A stretch of DNA of 22,235 nucleotides from W0P28-013 sp963621145 (lineage in GTDB: Bacteria > Bacteroidota > Bacteroidia > Bacteroidales > Paludibacteraceae), in contig CAVFDI010000029.1 in assembly GCA_963621145.1 (NCBI GenBank), positions 1 to 22,235 on the forward strand, written 5' to 3'. The position numbers were made by a program, and so were the translations under genes. How positions within the stretch are numbered: position 1 is the first letter of the stretch; each line of letters starts with the position of its first letter. Of this stretch, positions 1 to 6,935 are shown one piece after another. The notes beneath the pieces are model-generated. The model ran no database searches. It worked only from the letters and a program-made list of their open reading frames with translations, and was not told where the DNA came from.

Positions 1-2
1 TG

Positions 3-1004
3 CGTGCCGAAGCGCCGGCCACCTATTATGCCTCTGCCGAAGGCAAAACGGGCGAGAACCTGCGCCAAGCACTCTACAAAATCATCAGCGGACACACCAA
101 TGTAGGCTACGACGGACTTTGGGAAGCGTACGAAACAACCGATGTAACCGCCGATGGCAAAGTGTGGGACATGTACTCCACTTGTAATTTTTCATTCAGT
201 GATGCTGGTAGTAATCAGAAAAAAGTTTGCGATTGTTTTAACAGAGAACACTCTGTACCACAAAGTTGGTTTGGTAGTGGAAACATGAAAAGCGATCTAT
301 TTAATGTTTACCCAACAGATTGCCGAGTCAACAATTTTCGAGGAAACAATTCCTATGGAGAAACCTCAACACGAACCAATATCGACAATGATAGTAGAGC
401 ATTGGGATATTTAGGGACTAGCAATTTCAGCGGTTACAGCGATAAAGTATATGAGCCCGCCGACCAATACAAAGGCGACCTCGCACGTAGCGCATTCTAC
501 TGCGCCACCGCTTACGCCAGCAACGCATCAAGTTGGGGAAGAACATTTGGCAGCACCAGCGGATTGAGTTCCTATGGCGTCAATCTGTTTATGAAATGGC
601 ATCGCAACGATCCAGTTTCAGAAAAAGAGACTAACCGCAACGACGCCGTTCAAGCCAAACAAAAAAACCGCAATCCATTCATCGATCACCCAGAGTTGGC
701 GGAATACATTTGGGGCAATAAAAAGGGTCAAGCGTGGTATAGCAGCAGTTCAACTGCCATCAGAACAAGCACCATTGCTGGATTGGAGATTTACCCAAAT
801 CCTGCAAAAGATTTTGTGACCATCACTGCCGAAACCGACGAAATCAGTTACTCAATTGTTTCGCTTTCGGGGCAGATATTTGCTCAAGGCAACATCACTT
901 CGGGACAAACCATCAGCCTCGAAAGTCTGCAAACGGGCGTTTATCTGCTGAAAATCGCCGCCGATGGTCGCCAACAAGTTGAGAAACTGCTCATTACGAA
1001 ATAA
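3..1004 (+). CDS. Endonuclease I-family secreted nuclease with T9SS C-terminal domain (5' partial)
   Basis: The frame is open from base 3, so the true start lies upstream of the window; 333 residues are visible. The first part reads ...GKTGENLRQALYKIISGHT and DGKVWDMYS, typical of the endonuclease I family (metal-dependent, non-specific DNA/RNA nucleases). The nuclease core follows: NREHSVPQSWFG (His codon near 249, the expected catalytic position), then MKSDLFNVYPTD and VNNFRGNNSYGE, and later KWHRNDPVSEKETNRNDAV and NRNPFIDHPELAEYIWG. After a linker, the last ~75 residues carry a type A T9SS sorting domain (LEIYPNPAKDFVTI ... GVYLLKI ... KLLITK), so the protein is probably exported through the outer membrane and surface-attached or released. 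Inference: extracellular nucleic-acid scavenging. The stretch at about 175-445 is noticeably more AT-rich than both flanks. Family call is firm; substrate specificity is not readable. Confidence 0.93.
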   Translation, partial: RAEAPATYYASAEGKTGENLRQALYKIISGHTNVGYDGLWEAYETTDVTADGKVWDMYSTCNFSFSDAGSNQKKVCDCFNREHSVPQSWFGSGNMKSDLFNVYPTDCRVNNFRGNNSYGETSTRTNIDNDSRALGYLGTSNFSGYSDKVYEPADQYKGDLARSAFYCATAYASNASSWGRTFGSTSGLSSYGVNLFMKWHRNDPVSEKETNRNDAVQAKQKNRNPFIDHPELAEYIWGNKKGQAWYSSSSTAIRTSTIAGLEIYPNPAKDFVTITAETDEISYSIVSLSGQIFAQGNITSGQTISLESLQTGVYLLKIAADGRQQVEKLLITK

Positions 1005-1169
1005 GGTTAAAGGTTAGAGTTGAGAGGTTAGAAACTTTCAATTGATAATTTTTGTAGATCGACGTGGGACGCGCTCAATAACCACGTAATTTATTGCGGG
1101 GAGACCGTGAAAACTTGCAGCCCGCAATTTGAAACGCCTTAAGCATTCAACCTTTCATCAACCAAAAAG

Positions 1170-2099
1170 ATGGACGAAACACAATACACCAACGAAACGC
1201 AACGCAAGCACGAATCGGCAGGCGCAGCATGGATTTTTGCCGCCATCGTAGCCATTTTGTGCTTGGGCGCTGCGGCATTCTTCTTCTGGCAAAAGTCGAA
1301 AACCACCGAAGCCGAAATGGCGGAAATGGTAGAGCAAATGACCTACGAAAAAGAGCAACTCGAAGCTGAATATCAGGATCTTTCGCTCGAGATGGAGGGC
1401 TTTTCGTACAAGACGAACAACGACTCGCTGCTGCAACTGCTCAATCAAGAGCAGCAACATGTGCAACTGCTGCTCGAGGAGTTGCGCACCGTAAAAGCAA
1501 CCAACGCTCGCCGCATTGCCGAACTAAAAAAAGAGTTGGCTTCGGTGCGCAAAGTGCTAGTCTACTACATCTCGCAAGTGGATTCGCTCAACACAGTGAA
1601 CACCTCGCTAAAAGCGGAAAATCGCGAAGTTACAACGAAATACCATCAAGCCACCGAAACTGCGGCGCAACTCGAAAGGGAAAAACAAAAACTCACCGAA
1701 AAAGTGTCGATTGCAGCCCAACTCGATGCGCGCGACATTGTCGTGACCACACTCAATAAGCGCGAAAAAAAGACAACACGCCTATCGAAAATTGCGCTGA
1801 TGCAGTTCGATTTCACCATCGCAAAAAACAACACCGCCGAACCTGGCATGAAAACCATCTATCTGCGGCTTGTTACACCAACCGACGAGGTGATGCAGAA
1901 ACGGCAATCGGACACTTTCCGCTACGAAAACCGCAACATCGCCTTTTCGAGCAAACGCACAGTGGAATATAGCGGCGAAGATCTGCCCGTGACCATCTAT
2001 TGGACTGTAGACGAAACACTCAGCGAAGGCACCTACCGCGTCGACCTTTTTGCCGATGGCAACCTAATTGGAACCAAAAATTTTGATCTGAAAAAATGA
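1170..2099 (+). CDS. Membrane-anchored coiled-coil protein of unknown function
   Basis: A 309-residue protein. A short N-terminal tail is followed by one hydrophobic segment at about residues 19-41 (AAWIFAAIVAILCLGAAAFF then WQK), a probable inner-membrane anchor. Residues ~45-190 are rich in Glu, Gln, Lys and Leu with few prolines, consistent with a long coiled coil. Residues ~200-309 look like a compact beta-rich domain (ALMQFDFTIAKNN, IYLRLVTPTDEVM, GTYRVDLFADG). I do not recognise a named family; similar single-TM coiled-coil proteins are common in Bacteroidota. Its stop overlaps the start of the PAP2 gene in an ATGA, so the two are probably translationally coupled and may act together at the envelope. 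Function unknown. Confidence 0.85.
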   Translation: MDETQYTNETQRKHESAGAAWIFAAIVAILCLGAAAFFFWQKSKTTEAEMAEMVEQMTYEKEQLEAEYQDLSLEMEGFSYKTNNDSLLQLLNQEQQHVQLLLEELRTVKATNARRIAELKKELASVRKVLVYYISQVDSLNTVNTSLKAENREVTTKYHQATETAAQLEREKQKLTEKVSIAAQLDARDIVVTTLNKREKKTTRLSKIALMQFDFTIAKNNTAEPGMKTIYLRLVTPTDEVMQKRQSDTFRYENRNIAFSSKRTVEYSGEDLPVTIYWTVDETLSEGTYRVDLFADGNLIGTKNFDLKK

Positions 2100-2764
2100 A
2101 AGAGAACAGAGGTCTCATCATCTTTCTTACCCTTTGGGCTGCGTTTGTGGTGGCCCTGCTCGTGGCCATAGTCAGCACCGATCAAGCTGCGCTGCACCAG
2201 CGTCTCACGCTCGACTATCTATCGCACTGCAGCGATGCGAGCATTGCTTTTCAAGATCAATTTTTCCGCTACATCACCTACCTTGGCGCCAGCGTGCCGT
2301 TCATTGTAGGCGCACTGTTGCTGTTCTACAAAGTTGGCGATGGGCTGTTTGTGATTGTGGCTCAATTAGTTACCACACTTTTTGTTTTTCCTGTAAAGAG
2401 AATTGTTGCCGCGCCACGTCCGAGCCTCTATTTTTCCGAAAATTTTCCTGACATCGCGCTCCACCAAGTCGATGGCGTGCATCTGCACCACACGTACAGT
2501 TTTCCATCGGGACACACGGCCGCCGTCTTCTCGCTGATGCTCTGCCTCACGCTCATCTGTCGCAAAAAACCGTGGACTGCCCCACTCTTTTTCGTCTTGG
2601 CTGCAGCAACCGCCTATTCGCGCATCTATCTGTCACAACATTTTGCCGAAGATGTGTGCTGCGGCGCAGTTTTTGGCGTACTCGCTACCCTACTCACTGC
2701 CTATTTCTACTATCGATATCCGCAAAAATGGGAGCAAAAGCCAATCTATAAGTTGAAAAATTGA
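2096..2764 (+). CDS. PAP2-family (type 2 phosphatidic acid phosphatase) membrane phosphatase
   Basis: A 222-residue polytopic membrane protein with the full PAP2 catalytic signature: C1 K101-x6-R108-P109 (KRIVAAPRP), C2 PSGH at 137-140, and C3 SR175-176 ... H182 ... D186 (SRIYLSQHFAEDV). The two His residues and the Arg form the phosphotransfer site in this family. Hydrophobic segments occur at about 7-27, 60-80, 84-100, 142-156, 162-174 and 188-206. Family members dephosphorylate lipid phosphates such as undecaprenyl pyrophosphate, phosphatidic acid or lipid A phosphates, usually on the periplasmic face; which one applies here cannot be read. The start overlaps the previous stop by 4 nt (ATGA), supporting coupled translation with the coiled-coil protein. 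Confidence 0.92.
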   Translation: MKENRGLIIFLTLWAAFVVALLVAIVSTDQAALHQRLTLDYLSHCSDASIAFQDQFFRYITYLGASVPFIVGALLLFYKVGDGLFVIVAQLVTTLFVFPVKRIVAAPRPSLYFSENFPDIALHQVDGVHLHHTYSFPSGHTAAVFSLMLCLTLICRKKPWTAPLFFVLAAATAYSRIYLSQHFAEDVCCGAVFGVLATLLTAYFYYRYPQKWEQKPIYKLKN

Positions 2765-2813
2765 CAAGATTTTTAATTGAATAATTTGATAATTAGACAA
2801 TTAGGTATTTGAA

Positions 2814-3539
2814 ATGGTCCACTCACAACAATATAAAATAATTCCGCAAGAGATCGATTTCACACGCCACCAGTCGCTGCCATCGCTTGGCAATTTTCTG
2901 TTGGACGCAGCAAGTCTCTCGGCCGCCACATTTGGTTTGGGACTGAACGACTTGAGTCAGCGCGGGCTCACTTGGGTGGTTTCGCGCCTGCACATCAGCC
3001 TGAAACGCAGCGCACGACTGCAAGAGGTAATCAACATCGACACTTGGCCCCGCGACTGCAACCGATTGTTCTCGACACGCTGCTACCACATCACGGGCGA
3101 CGATGGCACAGTCATCGGCGACTGCACATCGCTCTGGTCGGTCATCAATTTCGAAACGCGCCAGCCCGTCGACCTACTCACTGAAGCCGACTTGCGCCCA
3201 TTCGTCACCGAAAAAGATGTTGACACACGCCTGCCCATGCGCATCGACGAACTGCACACCGAACCCATAGCCACACACACCGTGCACTACAGCGATCTCG
3301 ATTTCAACTTGCACGCCAACAGCATGAAATATGTGCAGTGGATGCTCGACACACTACCGCTCGAGCAATTTCGAGGGCAACACATTGCGTCGTTCGACAT
3401 CAACTACGCACACGAGGCACGATTCGGTCAGGAGGTGAAAATTCTGCGCAGCGAGATAGATGGTGGCTACCAATTCGACCTGAAATCGGACGAAAAAAAA
3501 TCGTTCTGCAAAGCAAAAATCATCTTCGAAAACGACTAA
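2814..3539 (+). CDS. Acyl-[acyl-carrier-protein] thioesterase (FatA/FatB-like, double hotdog)
   Basis: A 241-residue cytoplasmic enzyme of the bacterial acyl-ACP thioesterase family, which hydrolyses acyl-ACP to free fatty acid and ACP. The N-terminal hotdog half includes GLTWVVSRLHISLKR and VINIDTWPR (about 51-80). The C-terminal half has DLDFNLHANSMKYVQWMLD (161-179), where N165 and H167 match the Asn/His active-site pair of the family (usually N-x-H-V-N-N). The length fits the bacterial form, which lacks the plant transit peptide. It starts 49 nt after the PAP2 stop, in an AT-rich gap, and may share its transcript. Together with PAP2 this hints at a lipid-metabolism grouping, which is inference only. 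Chain-length preference is not readable. Confidence 0.92.
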   Translation: MVHSQQYKIIPQEIDFTRHQSLPSLGNFLLDAASLSAATFGLGLNDLSQRGLTWVVSRLHISLKRSARLQEVINIDTWPRDCNRLFSTRCYHITGDDGTVIGDCTSLWSVINFETRQPVDLLTEADLRPFVTEKDVDTRLPMRIDELHTEPIATHTVHYSDLDFNLHANSMKYVQWMLDTLPLEQFRGQHIASFDINYAHEARFGQEVKILRSEIDGGYQFDLKSDEKKSFCKAKIIFEND

Positions 3540-3572
3540 AAATCCGCTTTTCACAAAAAGATCGCCAAAAAT

Positions 3573-3604
3573 TTTGCATTATCAAAAAAGTTTCGTAACT
3601 TTGC
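3573..3604 (+). promoter_or_regulatory. Bacteroidota-type promoter for dnaN
   Basis: TTTG at 3573-3576, a 19-nt spacer, then TAACTTTG at 3596-3603 match the Bacteroidota primary sigma -33/-7 consensus (TTTG, TAnnTTTG). Transcription would begin near 3610, leaving a leader of about 30-35 nt before the dnaN ATG at 3643. So dnaN has its own promoter although four genes precede it on the same strand. Confidence 0.75.
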
Positions 3605-3642
3605 AAATTGCGATAGATAATAAAAAATAAAACCTATAGATT

Positions 3643-4767
3643 ATGAATTTCACCGTATCAAGCACGGCTCTATTGAGTCGTCTACAAGCAGTTGGGCGCG
3701 TCATTCTCAGCAAAAATAGCCTATCAATTCTCGACAATTTTTTGCTGAAAATTGAAGGAAACACGCTCACCATCACGGCTTCCGACTTGGAAACCACACT
3801 CGTAACTTCGCTCGAAGTGCAGTCCTCGGCCGACATCTGCTTGGCCATCAACGCCAAATTGCTCACCGAATCGCTCAAAGAGTTTTCGGAGCAACCACTG
3901 CAATTCGAAATCGACGACGAGAACCTTTCAGTTTTGCTGAAAACCGACAATGGTAACTACAACTTCATCGGCGCACGCGGCAACGAGTTTCCGCAACTGC
4001 CAGCCATTGGCGACGAGGCGCAATCGTTCAGCATGCCTGTGAATGTGCTTACAAACGGCGTTTCGCGCGCATTGTTTGCCACCGCCACCGACGATCTGCG
4101 TCCAACCATGACGGGCATTCTCTTCGATATTAAACCAGAGAACATCACCTTTGTTGCCACCGACGCTCACAAACTGGTGCGCTGCATCAACACGCAGATT
4201 AAAAGCGAAATCGAAGCCACATTCATTCTGCCCAAAAAACCTGCAACGCTCATCAAATCGATCGTCGGGAAAGACGAGAGCGATGTAGAAGTCCGCTTCG
4301 ACAAGAAAAACATCATTTTCGAACTGCCATTGTACACCATAGTTTGCCGCCAAATCGAAGGTCGCTACCCGAACTACAACGGTGTGATACCGCAAAATAG
4401 TCCGTTCAAACTCACAGTCGACCGCCTGACGCTGATAAACGCCGCCAGACGCGTGCATGCCTTCTCGAACCAAGGCACTGAACTTGTGAAATTGGCCATC
4501 AATGCCGATAATATTGTTCTGACCGCGCAAGACGTCGACCTCTCGACTTCGGGCGAAGAAACTATTCCTTGCCAATACGAAGGCGATCCGTTGGAAATCG
4601 GTTTCAAAGAGCCATTCCTCGTCGAGATTCTGAACAACATCAACAGTGCCGATATAGTGCTTCACCTCATCGACCAATCGCGCGCTGTAACCATTGAACC
4701 GACCGAAAACGAGAAAGACGAAGAACTGCTGATGCTGCTGATGCCAATGTTGCTGAATCAGATTTAA
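3643..4767 (+). CDS. dnaN: DNA polymerase III subunit beta (sliding clamp)
   Basis: A full-length 374-residue beta clamp. It begins MNFTVSSTALLSRLQAVGRVI, with the characteristic ILDNFLLKIEG and TASDLETTL segments of the first of three clamp domains, and ends with the family signature LLMLLMPMLLNQ. The clamp forms a ring dimer around DNA, tethering polymerase III and other clamp-binding proteins. A dedicated promoter lies at 3573-3604. There is no dnaA or obvious DnaA-box array next to it, so the replication origin is not indicated here. The last codons overlap the left arm of an inverted repeat that bounds the following spacer. Confidence 0.98.
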   Translation: MNFTVSSTALLSRLQAVGRVILSKNSLSILDNFLLKIEGNTLTITASDLETTLVTSLEVQSSADICLAINAKLLTESLKEFSEQPLQFEIDDENLSVLLKTDNGNYNFIGARGNEFPQLPAIGDEAQSFSMPVNVLTNGVSRALFATATDDLRPTMTGILFDIKPENITFVATDAHKLVRCINTQIKSEIEATFILPKKPATLIKSIVGKDESDVEVRFDKKNIIFELPLYTIVCRQIEGRYPNYNGVIPQNSPFKLTVDRLTLINAARRVHAFSNQGTELVKLAINADNIVLTAQDVDLSTSGEETIPCQYEGDPLEIGFKEPFLVEILNNINSADIVLHLIDQSRAVTIEPTENEKDEELLMLLMPMLLNQI

Positions 4768-4986
4768 GGTAGATTCTAAAAATTCTACGCTTCAATATTT
4801 CTCTTTGGTAAGTTACTAGATGTTTTTGCGGTTTTGATCGCTCTTTGCGAATTTTCGTCTCTAATCGGCATCTTTTTCGTCTTTTTTCAGTTACGGAACA
4901 CCCAGCTCCTTCGAAAAATCAAAAAAAAATCTGCTCGATTATAATTCAAAAATTCTTGCAAAGATAATTTTTAGAACCTACCTTAA
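4764..4986. repeat. Inverted-repeat-bounded spacer between dnaN and prmC (MITE-like candidate)
   Basis: The left arm at 4764-4784 (TTAAGGTAGATTCTAAAAAT plus T) and the right arm at 4966-4986 are reverse complements at 20 of 21 positions; the single difference is A4773 against C4977. The 223-nt unit fills the whole gap: the left arm contains the dnaN stop and the right arm ends two bases before the prmC ATG. The interior is AT-rich with no convincing gene. On the minus strand a TATCTTTGC -7-like motif (4958-4966) abuts the right arm, and a 28-codon reading frame runs from 4871 to a stop at 4785-4787, just inside the left arm. Such a layout could descend from an insertion sequence that lost its transposase. 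An alternative is a long-range RNA stem acting as terminator or processing site. Confidence 0.5.
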
Positions 4987-4988
4987 GC

Positions 4989-5819
4989 ATGTCCGTCGCA
5001 CGACAAATAGAATCGGAGCTTTCAACTTTTTATCCGCAAGGAGAGTTGAAGGCTCTTGTTCGTTTGCTGCTTTTCGAAGTGGCAGGTTGGGAGCCAACCG
5101 ACCTGCTCATTCACCCCGAATGGACGCTCACAGCGGCACAGCAAGCCAAAATTGACGATGCCGTGGCGCGACTAAAACAGTACGAGCCAATTCAATACAT
5201 AGTGGGTAAGACCGATTTTTGCGGTGCAAGAATTTCAGTCGACAAAAACGTGCTGATTCCGCGCCCAGAGACAGCAGAACTGGTCGATTTGGTCGTGCAA
5301 AATGTGCCGAAAAATGCCCATCTGCTCGACATCGGCACAGGCAGCGGCTGCATTGCCATTGCGCTAGCCAAACGCCTGCCCGAGGCGCACATCACCGCCT
5401 ACGACATTTCGGACGGTGCGCTAAATCTCGCCCGAAAAAATGCCGAACAAAACGGCGTAAAAATCCATTTCGAGAAAATCGACATACTGAACGCTCCCAA
5501 AATCAGCCAAAAATTCGACGCCATAGTGAGCAATCCGCCCTATGTGATGCAGCGCGAAAAGAGCCAAATGCAGCCAAATGTGCTCGACTACGAACCTGCG
5601 CTGGCACTCTTCGTTGCCGACGATGAGCCGCTGATTTTCTACAACCGCATTGCCGATTTTGCGAAAACGAATCTAGCCGACAACGGCAAACTATTCTTCG
5701 AAATAAATCACCTGCTCGCCCACGAGATAGCCGATTTGATGCTAAAAAAAGGCTTTTGCAGCGCAAAATTGGCGAAAGACAGTTTTGAGAAAGAGAGATT
5801 TTTAATAGTGAGGAATTAG
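4989..5819 (+). CDS. prmC: Peptide chain release factor N5-glutamine methyltransferase
   Basis: A 276-residue SAM-dependent methyltransferase that methylates the Gln of the GGQ motif in release factors RF1/RF2. Residues ~1-85 form the helical N-terminal substrate-recognition domain. The family segment VLIPRPETAELV (88-99) precedes the SAM-binding glycine motif LLDIGTGSGCIAIAL (112-126). SNPPYV (181-186) holds the NPPY active-site motif that contacts the target Gln. The length is normal for PrmC/HemK. It starts two bases after the right arm of the inverted-repeat spacer, and no clear + strand promoter is visible in that spacer. The last codons (VRN-stop) are written in a heptad repeat array that continues past the stop. 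Confidence 0.97.
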   Translation: MSVARQIESELSTFYPQGELKALVRLLLFEVAGWEPTDLLIHPEWTLTAAQQAKIDDAVARLKQYEPIQYIVGKTDFCGARISVDKNVLIPRPETAELVDLVVQNVPKNAHLLDIGTGSGCIAIALAKRLPEAHITAYDISDGALNLARKNAEQNGVKIHFEKIDILNAPKISQKFDAIVSNPPYVMQREKSQMQPNVLDYEPALALFVADDEPLIFYNRIADFAKTNLADNGKLFFEINHLLAHEIADLMLKKGFCSAKLAKDSFEKERFLIVRN

Positions 5820-5884
5820 GAGTGAGGAGTTAGGAGTTAGGAGTGAGGAGTGAGAAGTGAGAAATGAGAAGTTAGGGGTGAAAG
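5808..5884. repeat. Degenerate 7-nt tandem repeat array (GTGAGGA/GTTAGGA type)
   Basis: Eleven consecutive 7-mers run in strict register: GTGAGGA, ATTAGGA, GTGAGGA, GTTAGGA, GTTAGGA, GTGAGGA, GTGAGAA, GTGAGAA, ATGAGAA, GTTAGGG, GTGAAAG. The array begins inside prmC, whose TAG stop lies in the second unit, and ends 19 nt before the S41 gene. Similar 7-nt arrays with other unit sequences sit in several other gaps of this window. Function unknown. Confidence 0.9.
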
Positions 5885-5903
5885 GGGTAAAAGTTAGTTC
5901 AAA

Positions 5904-6923
5904 ATGAAAAATATTTTTTATCATTCATTATTCATTTTTAATTTCTTATTGATTTCGTGTTCGAAACAGTCGGAGAGTCTGCAGCCCAACACGCCTGTGG
6001 GCAATTTCGAGGCGCTGTGGCAGATTGTCGATGAAAAATACTGCTATTTCGACGAGAAAAACATCGATTGGGCGGCCATTCACGACCAATATCTGCCACA
6101 AATTGAACCGCTCGATGCCAAAGACGAGCGCGCACTTTTTCGGGTTTTGGCAAGCATGCTCGACTCTCTGCGCGATGGTCATGTGAACCTCTATTCCGAT
6201 TTCGATGTTTCGCACACCACATCGTGGTACGATTCGCTGCCCGCGAACTACAGCAGTGCGCTGATTTCCAATTATTTAGGCGATTATCAAACAGCGGGCG
6301 GACTTTACTACACGCGCCTTGCCAACGACCGCATCGGCTACATTCGTTATAGTTCGTTCGAAAGCAGTTTCACGGCACGAAACATGTGGTATGTACTCGA
6401 TTATTTTGCTGATTGTCAGGGACTTATAGTCGATGTGCGAAGCAACGGCGGCGGCGACAACGACTACGCCTACAAACTGGCATCGACATTTTTCGAGAAC
6501 AGCGAAACCGTGGGCTATTGGCAGCACAAGACGGGCAAAGGGCACAACGATTTTTCGGAACTGCAGCCCATCGAAATCGATGCTTCGCTCATGCAGTGCA
6601 AATGGCTGCGCCCAGTGGTGGTGCTGATAAATAGCCGTTGCTACAGTGCGACAAACAGTTTTGCCAACGCCATGCGTTACGCTCCATACGCAACGATTGT
6701 GGGCGGACAGACGGGCGGCGGCGGCGGACTGCCAATGTCGTACGAACTGCCAAATGGCTGGCTCATTCGCCTGTCGAGCGTGCCAATGTACGATCGCGAC
6801 AAACACTCGATCGAAGGCGGAATCCAACCCGATATGACAGTGAACCTTACCGACGCCATGACCGTACAAGGCAAAGACGACCTGATAGAAAAGGCCATCG
6901 AAATTTTGCTTTCAGAGAAATAA
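5904..6923 (+). CDS. S41-family peptidase-like lipoprotein
   Basis: A 339-residue protein. The N-terminus MKNIFYHSLFIFNFLLISC has a lipobox (LLIS/C19), so it is probably a Lgt-processed lipoprotein. After an N-terminal helical region (FEALWQIVDEKYCYFDEKN, then LDSLRDGHVNLYSDF) comes the S41 core: GLIVDVRSNGGGDNDYAY, VVVLINSRCYSATNSFANAM (putative nucleophile Ser in the SAT segment), GGQTGGGGGLPM, then GGIQPDM near the end. Family members are serine proteases related to C-terminal processing peptidases. No PDZ domain is evident, and the Lys of the CtpA-type Ser-Lys dyad (GEKTFGKG-like segment) is replaced by the Gly-rich GQTGGGGG loop, so the catalytic arrangement may differ or activity may be reduced. 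It is convergent with the Big2-like gene, only 12 nt between stops. Confidence 0.88.
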   Translation: MKNIFYHSLFIFNFLLISCSKQSESLQPNTPVGNFEALWQIVDEKYCYFDEKNIDWAAIHDQYLPQIEPLDAKDERALFRVLASMLDSLRDGHVNLYSDFDVSHTTSWYDSLPANYSSALISNYLGDYQTAGGLYYTRLANDRIGYIRYSSFESSFTARNMWYVLDYFADCQGLIVDVRSNGGGDNDYAYKLASTFFENSETVGYWQHKTGKGHNDFSELQPIEIDASLMQCKWLRPVVVLINSRCYSATNSFANAMRYAPYATIVGGQTGGGGGLPMSYELPNGWLIRLSSVPMYDRDKHSIEGGIQPDMTVNLTDAMTVQGKDDLIEKAIEILLSEK

Positions 6924-6935
6924 CTCCTTAAAAAA

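Noticed and set aside
3540..3642. Replication origin next to dnaN
   Set aside because: No dnaA gene, no cluster of DnaA boxes and no extended AT-rich unwinding region; the gap is a short promoter and leader.
3928..4677. 249-codon minus-strand frame inside dnaN, and a 302-codon minus frame inside dus (20235-21143)
   Set aside because: Both lie entirely opposite essential, clearly recognised genes and have no independent promoter or recognisable protein features.
4785..4871. 28-codon minus-strand frame inside the dnaN-prmC spacer as a real small protein
   Set aside because: Too short, no clear upstream promoter at the right distance and no recognised sequence; kept only as possible remnant evidence for a mobile element.
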